Source: Conidiobolus incongruus B7586 (taxonomy: Eukaryota; Entomophthoromycota; Entomophthoromycetes; Entomophthorales; Conidiobolaceae). From it: DNA of 22,192 nucleotides. How positions within the stretch are numbered: position 1 is the first letter of the stretch; every line of letters begins with the position of its first letter. Below, piece by piece: positions 10,508-20,557 of this stretch. A program made the translations under genes and the position numbers. The stretch lies in contig JNEM01014611.1 of the NCBI GenBank assembly GCA_000697335.1, positions 1 to 22,192 of the forward strand. Reading direction: 5' to 3'. The notes beneath the pieces are model-generated. The model was not told the origin of the DNA. It ran no database searches and saw only the letters and a list, made by a program, of their open reading frames with translations.

Positions 10508-12265
10508 ATGGATCAACAACAATTTTTAAGTCTCACTTCATCCCATCCTAAGCCTCAAGGTGTTAAATTCAGCTATGGTACTGCTGGTTTCAGAATGAAG
10601 TAACTATCACTACATATCCTTTTTTCAATGAATATCTAAATGATAATTTTAGGGCTAATTTATTAGACTCCATCATGTTTCGTGTTGGTTTGATTGCTGG
10701 TTTGAGATCACGTAAGCTTAATGGTAAAACCATTGGTGTTATGATCACTGCTTCTCACAATCCTGCTCAGGTAACCTCATTTACTTATTTTCTAGTGATT
10801 GATATGTTGATATTCATTTTTTGTGCTACGTTAGGATAATGGTGTCAAAATCGTAGATCCCCTTGGTGAAATGTTAGAACAAAGTTGGGAAGCTTACGTC
10901 ACTGAATTGGCTAATATTGAAGATGATCAAGCTGTCTATGACAAGGTTAACGAGTTAGCTCAACAACTCTCTATTGATTTATCTTCCCCTGCTAAGGTTG
11001 TCTTTGGTCGCGATACTCGTCCTAGTGGAAATGATTTAGTTAAATCTCTTGTTGATGGTCTTACTACTATCAATGCTGAATACAAAGATTATGGTATTTT
11101 AACTACCCCTCAACTTCACTACATTGTACGTTGCTTGAATACTGCTAATACTGAAGAGCCCTATGGTGAGCCCACTGAGGAAGGTTACTACAAGAAGCTT
11201 GCCACTGCTTATAAAACCCTTGTCCAAGGACACTCGTTATTACCTACTTTAACTGTTGATTGTGCCAACGGTGTTGGTGCTCCCAAATTGATCGAACTCG
11301 CCAAACACATTGGTGGTGACTTTTTATCTGTTAAGATCTCCAATGACGATATTGACAGTGCTGAGAAATTAAATTTCAGATCTGGTGCTGACTTCGTTAA
11401 AGTCAATCACGAATACCCTGAAGGTCTTTCAAGCGATCCCCAGGCTAGATTCGCTGCTCTTGATGGTGATGCTGACAGATTAGTCTACTTCTACAGCCAC
11501 CCTGAAACTGGTGCCCTCAAGCTCTTGGACGGTGACAAGATCTCTGGTTTAGCTGCTATGTTTATCAAGGAACTCGTTCAAAAGGCCAACTTGGGTCACT
11601 TGGAAGTTGGTGTCGTTCAAACTGCCTATGCCAACGGTAGCTCTACCCGCTATCTCACTGAAGTGCTTAAGGTTCCTGTTACATTGGCTCAAACTGGTGT
11701 CAAGCACTTACACCACAAGGCTGAGGCTTACGATATTGGTGTTTACTTTGAAGCTAATGGTCACGGTACTGTCCTCTTTAGCCCCTCTACACTTCAAGCC
11801 ATCAAGGATGCCAAGCCCCAATCTCCTGCCCAAGAACAAGCATTAGCCAACCTTAGAGCTTTAGTTGATTTGATCAATCAAGCTGTTGGTGATGCTTTGT
11901 CCGACATGTTAATGGTTGAAGTCATTCTTACCCATAAGCAATGGAGCTTGCCTCATTGGGATCAAGCTTACACTGATCTTCCCAACAGATTAACCAAGGT
12001 CGTCGTTCAAGATCGTACCATTTTCCATGCTATCAATGCCGATACCCAATTAGAAAAACCCGAAGGTCTTCAAAAGCAAATTGATGAAATTGTTAGCCAA
12101 TACTTTAATGGAAGAGCTTTTGTCCGTCCCTCAGGAACTGAAGATGTCGTCAGAGTCTACGCTGAAGCTGCCACCAAGGTTGACTGTGACAACTTGGCTT
12201 ATCAAATTGCCTCTTTGGTATACAATCAAGCCGGTGGTAAAGGTGCTCCCCCTGTCCCTTTCTAG
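10508..12265 (+). CDS. AGM1/PCM1: Phosphoacetylglucosamine mutase
   Basis: This cytosolic enzyme interconverts N-acetylglucosamine-6-phosphate and N-acetylglucosamine-1-phosphate, the step before UDP-GlcNAc for chitin and glycoproteins. Exons are 10508-10599, 10653-10770 and 10835-12265, giving 546 residues (human about 542, yeast 557), so it looks complete. Family signatures are in order: YGTAGFRMKANLL near the N-terminus; TASHNP with the phospho-accepting serine at residue 65, followed across the second intron by DNGVKIVDPLGEML; the metal-binding loop DGDADR at 280-285; the sugar-binding EANGHGT from 376; and the phosphate-binding loop RPSGTEDVVRVYAEA from 501. All catalytic motifs are intact. 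The splice sites are fixed by these motifs reading through the junctions. Codons are C-rich at third positions compared with the other genes (many ACC, GCC, AAG), suggesting good expression. The stop is TAG; AATAAA lies 122 nt downstream at 12387. Confidence 0.97.
10600..10652 (+). other. Intron 1 of phosphoacetylglucosamine mutase
   Basis: The intron runs GTAACT...TTTTAG, 53 nt, and splits the lysine codon in FRMKANLL. Removing it restores the conserved N-terminal motif. Confidence 0.93.
10771..10834 (+). other. Intron 2 of phosphoacetylglucosamine mutase
   Basis: The intron runs GTAACC...ACGTTAG, 64 nt, between codons right after the active-site TASHNPAQ. Removing it joins the motif to DNGVKIVDP as in the family. 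Confidence 0.95.
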
Positions 12266-13020
12266 TAAAACATTCTCACTTTTTTCTCTTTCTAAGTGTT
12301 AAGGATGGATTAACTAGTAAGCTTTAATTTGATTCACTTTATTATGTTTATATTTTCTTGGTATTATCATATTAAAAATTTTACTGAATAAAATCTGGTA
12401 TACTAAATATCTTTAATCAATAATAATACTTATACATTTTGAAAATGATATAATTCAATTAATTTATATTTTTTTTAAAACATTTGATTTAATAATAGCA
12501 TGATAAAAAAATAATTTATTGAAAATAATTACTTTTAATTTATAGTTTTTTAATAAATAATATTGTGATGCATTTCATACTATAAAATACACTGAAATAA
12601 TTGATAAAACAAAATCTATATCCATCTTCAAAATACTTAAATTTAGAAATATAACACAAAAATATTCATCAAAAGCCAAATATTATATGATAAAAACAAT
12701 CAATTAATTAAAATGAGATAAAAATTGAAGACTAAATCTACACTAAAATATATACAGTATTTATTGTATTTTATAATAAATTTAACTATTTAATACGAGA
12801 TGATAACCAATAACATAAATATTTAGTAAAATTAGTTTATATTGTATATTATGAAATTTTAAGTTTATTAGGTTTTAGTAAATTGAAATTTTCAAATCTA
12901 AATTTAAACAAATTTTCATCGTTCCCATAAAATAGTTCTCAAATAGAATACTATAAATTTTTTAACATGAAAAAATTAAATAAAAATTATTTTTTGTAAT
13001 AATATAACATACTAACAAAA
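12266..13020. other. Intergenic region, 3' UTR of mutase and promoter of RRS1
   Basis: The first 100 bases are pyrimidine-rich and typical of a 3' UTR, with AATAAA at 12387-12392. The rest is AT filler. I see no gene or RNA feature. A plain AT-rich segment precedes the RRS1 start codon at 13021. Confidence 0.6.
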
Positions 13021-14172
13021 ATGAATATTACCCAAGAAATTCAAAAAATTCAAGATCAAACGTAATTATTTTTTATATAACTTTATTTATTTTATACTTT
13101 AATTTATTTAATTTTATATATTTTTTACTTATTACAATTTTTTAGTAAATCAGTTCAAGTTGATCGCGCTATTCCTCTAACATTTGAATTGGGCTTATTA
13201 TCAGCTTTCGATTTAAATCCCTTAGATTCTGAAAAATTAAGGTAAAATTCTGATTTCATTTATATCCTATTCAATTATATATTATTTTATAACTGAAATC
13301 AAATTAATATATTTTATTCAAATAATTAACCCTTTATATCTAGTCAAGAAAATCTTGAAGAAAGAGATAAATACCTTTTAGAGCATTCTAGAGGTGGTGT
13401 CCAATTGTTATTAAATGAAATCTTTTCTTTACCTACTGTTAGTACTGACATGGGTTTCATGGCCTCTTTACCTAAGCCTACTTATGTTTTGCCTCGTGAA
13501 AAGCCGGTTCCCAAACCCAAGCCTCTTACCAGATGGGAGAAGTTCGCCAAAGCTAAAGGAATTCAAAAACGCAAGAGAGAACGTATGGTCTACGATGAAG
13601 CTACTGGTGAATACAAACCTAGATACGGCTATAAGGGAATTAACCAAGTCGCTGATGATTGGTTAATGGAAGTTCCAGCTAATGCTAACCTTGATGAAGA
13701 AGAAGATCAATATGAATTGGCTAAGAAAGCTAAGAAGGAGCGCATTGCCAAGAATGAAAAACAAAGAATCAGAAATCTTAAGGAAGCTGCTGGTATTAAA
13801 GATATCCATCACGTTCCTAAATCTAAGGGAACCACTGAAAAGCAACTTAAAGAACAGCAAGAGGCTGCCGAAAGACGCCAGAAGAAGGCTGAGCGTAAAA
13901 TTGAAGCTGAAAAGTCTATGCATTTGGCCAAAATTTCCACTGCTTCAATGGGTCGCTTTGATGAGAAATTGGATGGTGAACCTAAGCTGAAGGGAGTTAA
14001 GAGAAAGTTCGATCCTACAGTTACTGATGCTCAGCAAGAGAAGGATTCAAGTTTGAGAATTGCTGATAAGGTTGTCAATGGCAAATATGACCCTGTCAAA
14101 GCTAAGAAAGAGAAAAACTCTAAATTAGTCAATGTTCGCAAGGCTATTAAGGCTACCAAATCCAAGGAATAA
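13021..14172 (+). CDS. RRS1: Ribosome biogenesis regulatory protein RRS1
   Basis: RRS1 is a nucleolar assembly factor; in yeast it works with Rpf2 to bring the 5S RNP (5S rRNA, uL18, uL5) into the pre-60S particle. Exons are 13021-13061, 13146-13241 and 13344-14172, giving 321 residues (yeast 203, human about 365). Both junctions split codons and join conserved sequence. Visible family blocks are LTFELGLLSAFDLNPLD in exon 2, RDKYLLEHSRGGVQLLLNEI at the start of exon 3, then the core LPREKPVPKPKPLTRWEKFA and KGIQKRKRERMVYDEATGEY (about 96-136), followed by DDWLMEVP. A long Lys/Glu-rich probable coiled or disordered tail contains the conserved ISTASMGRFD at 243-252. The tail is basic, as expected for nucleolar targeting. 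The start is the only ATG that places exon 1 in frame. The stop is TAA. Confidence 0.96.
13062..13145 (+). other. Intron 1 of RRS1
   Basis: The intron runs GTAATT...TTTTTTAG, 84 nt, and interrupts the codon for Thr14. The acceptor has a long T tract. It is required to bring the first 13 codons in frame with ELGLLSAF. Confidence 0.85.
13242..13343 (+). other. Intron 2 of RRS1
   Basis: The intron runs GTAAAA...TATCTAG, 102 nt, and interrupts the codon for Ser46. Joining gives EKLSQENLEERDKYLLEHSR, matching the family. Confidence 0.9.
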
Positions 14173-15208
14173 GCTATACGATTAATACAGGTTAAAAATT
14201 ATTTTATCTCAATATTATCTGCCCTAACATCATATAAATTATTGCACTTTCAAATTTTCATATAATATATAGAATATTATTACTAATAAATTCACCGCAC
14301 CTTTTAGTAATTAATATTAACATATTTTATTATACTATTTTTATCAATTACATCTATTTGTAATATTATTATAAAATATCATATTTGTAATTTGAAGTAT
14401 TTCTATTATTTGTCAAAAATTCGATTAAAATTTCATTGATATTATATATGATTTTATATTTTTTATTAATATTAATATTTTATAAAGTTGTTAAAAGCAA
14501 GAATAAAAATATTGTACCAAAAAATCGATACAATATAAAATGATTAAATATTTTTAGCTATTTATTATACATTTCATAATATTTAAAAATTTCAATTAAT
14601 CATTCAAAAAAACTAAGTTATTGAATATCAATCATTAAATAATGATACTATGTTATTCAGACCTTTTAATCTATTACTTAATTTTTGTATTTAACAAATT
14701 CAAAGTTAATAGATATATTCAAACTTATCAAATTTCAATTTATATTTGGAAAAGTATTATCAAATCAAATTTTTTTCCAATTTTAGTAATATTACCAACC
14801 ACTGTTAGTTTGAATTTAGTAAATACTGCTATAAATAGAAACATTTTGGATTATTTAAAAATAATATATAACATTTACTACTTTTATAACATATATAAGG
14901 TAATTGATACAATTTAAAATCAAAAAGTATATACAATCGGTATGTTTTAAATTAATACACTATTATTTAATCATACTTAAATTATCAATATTTTTAAACA
15001 ATCTTCCCATAAGTTTAAAATCAAATTAGTTTCATCATATTGAGTACTTAATGCAAATATGGTCACATTACTTTTTTTTGAATTAACAGTCAATCCATAT
15101 TCAATTAACGTATTAATTTTTTAAAAATAATAATATTTGATCAATACTAAGCATAATTTTTTTCAATAATATTTTCTCAAAACTATTCATTTGTTTTTTA
15201 AATCATAA
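14173..15208. other. Intergenic region
   Basis: This is AT-rich spacer between two plus-strand genes. AATAAA at 14285-14290 is a possible poly(A) signal for RRS1. A 91-codon open frame at 14642-14917 is composed of Ile, Tyr, Asn, Leu and Lys, as expected for AT-rich random sequence, and I do not call it. The segment just before 15209 should be the promoter of the RNA-binding gene, but no specific element stands out. Confidence 0.6.
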
Positions 15209-16989
15209 ATGAGTCAATACGCATCAAATAACCCCACTCAACAACCTGGCGCAGCTGAAGGTTCCCGCACATTATACGTTGGTAATTTAGATAATAAGGT
15301 TACGGAATATATGTTATTAGATATTTTCGCCACATGTGGTCATGTTTTATCTGTTAAAATTATTCAAGATAAAAATGTAAGTACATATTTAATCTACTAA
15401 TTTAAAACTAACCAACATTTAATTAGCTATCTCCAACAAGCGTCAATTATGGCTTTGTTGAATTTCAAGATCCTTTATCTGCTGAACAAGCTTTACAAAC
15501 TTTAAATGGACGTAAAATTTATGGACAAGTAAATAATTTAAAAGCATTTTATTAAGATTTATAAATATTTAATATTGATATAGGAAATCAAAGTAAACTG
15601 GGCATTTGCTAGTAATAATGCCAATAAAGAAGATACATCATGTAATAGCTATATATTTGACACTATCCCTGGCTTTTAATTAATCATTTTGAAAAATAGC
15701 CCATTTCCATATATTCATTGGAGATCTCAGTTCCGAAGTAAATGACGCTCTTTTGCATAAGGCTTTTAGTCCATTTGGAGCTATGTCGTAAGTTTAATCC
15801 ATAATTTGGATTAATATATTGCTAATTTATTGAAAGAGATGCTCGAGTGATGTGGGATCCCAATACTGGTAAATCTAGAGGCTATGGATTTGTAGCGTAT
15901 AGGAACAAAGCTGTAAGTTTAAATTTTCTACTTATTTTAATTCATTTTTTAATCTTTTCTTTTTTTTATTCGTTTATATATTTGTTCTCTATTTTTGTAC
16001 AAATCAACGATTTAGGATGCTGAATTAGCCATTTCGTCAATGAATGGTGCTTAATTTCTATTATGAATTTAATTATATTTATTTATACTTTTCCCTATTT
16101 GTTGTAGGTCAATGGCTAGGAAATAGATCTATTAGAGTGAACTGGGCCAATCAAAAAGGCGCTAATGCCGAAGCTGTTAGAGGTAATACAATATCATTTA
16201 AGTATTATACTTGATGTTTACCATTCTAATTAGGAGCCACCAATAATCCTTCTTCAACCTCTGCACCTACCAATTACCCTACTTTAAATTATGAAGCAGT
16301 ATTAGCTCAAACTTCGCCATACAATACGACTGTTTATATCGGGAATATCACTCCAAACACTACTCGTAATATTTAAATTTCATCCTTTAATTCCATTATC
16401 TAAGAAATATTTTTATCATTTAGAAGAACATATTGCACCCCTTTTTCAACAGTATGGCTATGTAATTGATATGAGAGTCCAAGCAGATCGTGGATTTGCT
16501 TTTGTCAAGTAACTCAAAAATTATATTAAGAAATTCTATCCAGTTAACTGATATTCTTTAGACTTACCAGCCATGAAAACGCTGCAATGGCTATTGTTGG
16601 GCTTAATGGCACAATGGTAAACGGTAGACCAATCAAGGTATGATAAACTCAAAGTTCAATATATGAGTCAATAAATTTACTTTATATAGTGCTCATGGGG
16701 TAAAGATCGCAATGCTGATTCCAATAATCCTTATCCTGCATCTCACATGATTCCTGGATATGGCTATGGATATTCAGCTCCCCCTGTTCCATATGGTTCT
16801 CAAGATTATCGTATGGCCCAGCCCTCAGGAGTACCTCAACAATTTGGTGGAATTCCAGTTGGTCAACAGCCCATGTATGACTATAGCTATGATTATGCTC
16901 AATACTATTCTGCTTATCCTAATGCCGCTCCCCCTGCTAATTATGGCTCATATCCCCCTCCTCCAGGACAGCCTCCCATGAGACACTAG
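15209..16989 (+). CDS. Three-RRM RNA-binding protein, Pub1/TIA-1/Csx1 type
   Basis: The gene has eleven exons: 15209-15376, 15427-15528, 15584-15641, 15700-15787, 15837-15912, 16016-16046, 16108-16182, 16234-16365, 16424-16508, 16562-16637 and 16690-16989. These give 396 residues with every junction in frame. RRM1 spans about 20-98 (RNP2 LYVGNL at 22, RNP1 NYGFVEF at 63). RRM2 spans about 112-185 (IFIGDL at 114, RGYGFVAY at 153-160). RRM3 spans about 231-302 (VYIGNI at 233, RGFAFVKL at 266-273, ending KCSWGKD, the TIA-1 hallmark). The C-terminal 95 residues are rich in Tyr, Pro, Gly and Gln, a prion-like low-complexity tail typical of stress-granule proteins. Family members bind U-rich or poly(A) RNA and act in mRNA stability and splicing. 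Pub1, Nam8 and Csx1 share this layout, so the exact orthologue is open. If intron 1 is retained, the frame ends after 63 residues. Confidence 0.95.
15377..15426 (+). other. Intron 1 of the RRM gene
   Basis: The intron runs GTAAGT...TTAATTAG, 50 nt, between codons inside RRM1. CTAAC-type branch-point candidates (CTAAT, CTAAC) lie 20-35 nt before the acceptor. Retention introduces an in-frame stop at 15398-15400. Confidence 0.93.
15788..15836 (+). other. Intron 4 of the RRM gene with AAAG acceptor
   Basis: The intron runs GTAAGT...TTGAAAG, 49 nt. The frame SDARVMWDP requires the AG at 15835-15836 rather than the next AG two bases later. The acceptor lacks the usual pyrimidine at -3. A GCTAAT branch-point-like element precedes it. 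Confidence 0.8.
16047..16107 (+). other. Intron 6 of the RRM gene with GTGCTT donor
   Basis: The 61-nt intron starts GTGCTT instead of GTAAGT-like and ends TTGTTGTAG. Splicing here gives [20 protein letters not shown], the normal end of RRM2, so the junction is well supported despite the weak donor. Confidence 0.85.
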
Positions 16990-17280
16990 ATTCAACTAGC
17001 ATAGCTAACTTATCCAACAGCTAATTTGTACATTTAAAGCTACATTTTGATTCATTTAATAACTTTGTCTTTTTTAAATCAACGCTTTTAACGTTTTTAA
17101 TTCCAATAACCTTATGGATCTCACTTTCATACTTTTCAGATTTCAAACTAAAATCACCTCACCTAAATATCTACCTCGTTTGATTCTTAATAATGTAGAA
17201 TTGAATAATATTTAATCCTCATGATATTTTTGTTACTATTATTTAAGTCTACAATCAATAAACACTAAATATTGAATTTG
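16990..17280. other. 3' flank of the RRM gene
   Basis: This moderately AT-rich, pyrimidine-containing sequence is typical of a 3' UTR. AATAAA occurs at 17257-17262, 268 nt after the stop. No other feature is seen. Confidence 0.5.
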
Positions 17281-18420
17281 AAATTTTTTATATATTACTC
17301 TGCAATTTAAATAATGGGAATTTTTTATAATTAAAATATAAACATTTTAATATATAATAAATAAAAATAAATTTATAATATAAAATTAATACTCTTTTTT
17401 ATTATTAATAAATTTTTGCTATACTTTTAACAAACTTTTAATACTTGAATAATTTTTTTATTAAAGCCTAAAATTTAATATTTTATAAACTAATTAACTT
17501 TTCCTATAAAAATTTTCTTTTATTTTTATTTTTTTCTAATTAAAAATAATTAGAAAATTTTTTTATAATTTTATGTATTTTATAATTATTATGTAAAATA
17601 ATAAGGTTTATTAAATTATATTAAGAATATTAATAAAAAATAATTTTATTTAAAAAAATAATATAAAGTTTATTATCAAATAATTTTTTTAAGAATTAAA
17701 TAAGAATAATATATATTATTATAATCTATAATAATAATTAACATTTGCTTATAAATATAATATTTATTTAAAAGAATTTATAAAAAAATTAATTTAATTT
17801 AGGTTAATATTTTAATTTATATTTTAATAAAAGATTATATAAAAAGAATTAAAATTTATCATTTATAATAATTTATTATAAAAACTTTAGTTTTTGGTTA
17901 TACTTTAATAGATCTTATTTAACAATAACTACTCTTGCTTTTTTTAAGCTTTAATTAAATCATAGGTTATTTATTTTATATTTTTATTAATTATTTTAAG
18001 TTTAAACTTTAATTTATATATAATACATATATAAGATTAAAATATTCTAATAATTCTTCAATTAATACAAAAAAGTATTTGTTAATATATTTTTTAACTC
18101 TATTAACAATTGAAAAAATAATAATTAAAATTAGTTTTTTAAATTTTAATAAGTTTTAAATAATTTCTCTTTTAACTTTAAAATAATTAACCTAATAATA
18201 AATAGTTAATTTAAATAATATTTTATTATTAAAAGCTACTTATAAATTTTAAATAATTTTAAAGGGTTTATAGTTAAGCTTTACTATTACTAAAATATAA
18301 AACTTTTAATGAGTATTATTTAGTTTAAATATAATTAAATTAAATAATAAATTTTAAAAATTGATTTTTTAATTAAAAAAGCTATTATATATATATATGA
18401 TTTAAAACTATATATTTTAT
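17281..18420. other. Extreme AT block
   Basis: Several consecutive 60-base lines contain only three to seven G or C bases. The block is made of T runs, A runs and TTAA/AATT words, with a few AAGCTTTA-like words. It holds no open frame, no tandem array and no RNA-like structure I can support. It differs from neighbouring intergenic DNA, which has roughly twice the G+C. Possible origins are a heavily mutated repeat or a structural AT isochore; I cannot decide. Confidence 0.6.
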
Positions 18421-18880
18421 TATTCAAAACTAATAATATGATTGAAAAACCAGAAATTAAAAAATTTCTCATTTCTTTAAATCTAAGGTAATAATACCAT
18501 CATTTTAGTTTTTTTATTAGTATAATAAATTTATCAATATAATTTAAATACTAAATACTGACATTTATTTGATTAAAATCAAAATTTTCTCACACTTAAA
18601 AGAATATTTGCAAGAAAATTAGAATTTCAAATTGATAATAGTATTATGATAACTTAATTTAACTTGAGATAACTATTTGGTAATTATTCAACTCTGAATA
18701 TTTAATTAAATTAGTTAATTATCAAATCGATTTTGTATTATATCTAAATTGATATTATTAATTTACAATTGTAACTGATATATTGATAATAAATATATTT
18801 TGTTGATGGCTGTACATAAAAATAATTCAAAGAATTAAAGAAGGTTCAGAATATTCCAACAACCGATCTAATTTATAGAT
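18421..18880. other. 3' flank of the MFS gene
   Basis: Ordinary AT-rich spacer. The part nearest 18880 should be the 3' UTR of the minus-strand transporter. Reverse-strand AATAAA hexamers are present but uninformative at this composition. Confidence 0.5.
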
Positions 18881-20269
18881 CTATTTACGAATAAATTTAG
18901 TATATAAGATAACAACTAAAGTTAAAGTGGCCAAAAGAACGTGGGCACTTCCAACCAAGTAGAAAGGACTGGTATCACCATATTTGTCAAAGATATAGCC
19001 TCCTACACCTGTGCCAATTAAAATACCAATACTTCCGAAGAAGGAATAAACACCACTGATATTTCCTCTCTCACATTTGTCAACATTTTCACCATCACTT
19101 AATGCTTTCATACTGCACACAATGGTACCAATTTCAGTAAGACCAATCATAGAAACGTAGGCAAAACTACTCTTGGACATAGGAATCAATTGATTGGCTA
19201 ATCCGAAATAACCGATAAAGGCAAGAATACAGGAGAAGAATAAAATGTAGACACTGGATATATAGTCTAAGGCAATTCCAAATAATGGAGCACCAACAAT
19301 AGCTAAAGCTTGGCCAACACCTGACAAAGAGGCAGCTACAGTGTAGGCTTCGCGACATGTTTGCTTAATCATTTCAGCATCACCACTAGGATCGCAGCGG
19401 CCTTGCTTTTCAAACCAAGCTGTAATCCAGAGAGTGACAAAGGTAGTAAGGATCAAGCTATCACCTCTAGCAGCTAAGCCACCTATATAGCCAAGTCCAA
19501 CCAAAGGACGAGTGAAACCAAGTTTCAAAGCGCGTACGAATCTCAAAGCGTGGGCCTTGACATCGGTCAAAGGAGCGACTTCTTCATTGATTCTTTCAAC
19601 TTTGGGAGATTGGTAGAAGAAGAAGACAAAAATATCCCAAACAATACTGACAACACCTACAATGATGAAAGGATAACTATGGGCGACATCATTTTCATTT
19701 TCAATTTTGAAGATATTGAGTAGTTTCAACCAGACCATAGAACCAAAAAAAGCTCCCAGACCACTCAACAATCCAATGAGACCAGTCAATTTACCATGAT
19801 GACGTTCACCACGAACATCAGAGAGAGCAGCTGTGAGCATTGAAAGAAGGCCAGAAGAACCAACAGCAAACACAATGCGGACAATTAAGAGTTGAGGATA
19901 GACGTTTTTGCAGAAGGGGAAGCAAATAATGGCAATACCGGTAATGAAAAATCCAGCAACAAATACCGCCTTGCGAGAGATTCTGTCACTCACGAGGCCC
20001 CAGATAACGACCATGATCAAGCTCACAATCTGATCAGCTATTCCTAGGGTGGAAGTCAATTTACCAATATCTTTAGTTTCTTTGAGGATATTAGTAAGTA
20101 CATAAGTTTGACCAGAAGCAATGAAAACAGTAAATGAGATAGGAAAGAAGATACAGAGCAAAAAGGTAATAAATTGTACGACAGTAAGCTTATTGTCATA
20201 AGGGAGCCATTTACTTAACCTTGTTTGAGGTTGTTCATGGACGGGTTCAGCTTTATACTGTGTTTCCAT
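18881..20269 (-). CDS. Major facilitator superfamily transporter
   Basis: This is an intronless gene for a 462-residue membrane protein with about 12 hydrophobic segments (for example near 29-51, 72-92, 101-119, 126-148, 162-181, 199-219). An MFS motif A lies between TM2 and TM3 (GLVSDRISRK at 91-100), with Asp95, Arg96 and Arg99 kept and Ser in place of the usual second Gly. A partial repeat in the second half reads GIALDYISS (331-339). RGNISGVYSFFGSIGILIGT and GVGGYIFDKYG form a glycine-rich TM11 region. A central cytosolic loop (about 220-245) separates the halves. A long TM7-TM8 loop has Cys292 and Cys305. Membrane location and secondary transport are secure; the substrate cannot be told. 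An in-frame TAG upstream and the short N-tail support the ATG at 20269. Its length and intact motifs suggest it is functional. The stop is TAG. Confidence 0.93.
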   Translation of the reverse strand: METQYKAEPVHEQPQTRLSKWLPYDNKLTVVQFITFLLCIFFPISFTVFIASGQTYVLTNILKETKDIGKLTSTLGIADQIVSLIMVVIWGLVSDRISRKAVFVAGFFITGIAIICFPFCKNVYPQLLIVRIVFAVGSSGLLSMLTAALSDVRGERHHGKLTGLIGLLSGLGAFFGSMVWLKLLNIFKIENENDVAHSYPFIIVGVVSIVWDIFVFFFYQSPKVERINEEVAPLTDVKAHALRFVRALKLGFTRPLVGLGYIGGLAARGDSLILTTFVTLWITAWFEKQGRCDPSGDAEMIKQTCREAYTVAASLSGVGQALAIVGAPLFGIALDYISSVYILFFSCILAFIGYFGLANQLIPMSKSSFAYVSMIGLTEIGTIVCSMKALSDGENVDKCERGNISGVYSFFGSIGILIGTGVGGYIFDKYGDTSPFYLVGSAHVLLATLTLVVILYTKFIRK

Positions 20270-20550
20270 CTTGAAACAGAAAGTGGCAATAATGTATAAC
20301 AGATACTAAATACAAATACAAAAATTTAAACCTTAAATCTATTAGATTTCTAGTCAATGCAAGTTGCTCTATTACAAGTCAATTATTTGTAATGGCTCAA
20401 TACAGATAAAATATAAAGGGCTAAAAGTATTTTGAATAAAATTTTGAAAGTTGGTCACTGACATAATTTAACTTGTATCATAGATCTATTTATCCTATTC
20501 AATAAATTTCATCTCACATGAATTGTTTTGTCAGATTCTTTCATTCCTAA

Positions 20551-20557
20551 CCAATCA
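20551..20557 (+). promoter_or_regulatory. Possible CCAAT box upstream of the MFS gene
   Basis: CCAATCA lies about 280 nt upstream of the MFS start codon. The same heptamer occurs upstream of PSP1 at 8656-8662. This is suggestive of HAP/NF-Y binding but could be chance. Confidence 0.22.

Noticed and set aside
11209-12302. Overlapping open frames within the phosphoacetylglucosamine mutase exon
   Set aside because: The mutase frame carries all catalytic motifs; the others have no domain and follow from its composition.
14642-14917. A 91-codon open frame starting with ATG
   Set aside because: It is made almost wholly of Ile, Tyr, Asn, Leu, Lys and Phe, as AT-rich random DNA would give, with no motif and no change in base composition at its edges.
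17281-18420. A mitochondrial DNA insertion
   Set aside because: The composition alone would fit, but I recognise no mitochondrial gene or RNA segment in it.
10508-20269. A biosynthetic or functional gene cluster
   Set aside because: The genes belong to unrelated housekeeping roles with long AT-rich spacers between them, so neighbourhood gives no evidence of joint function.
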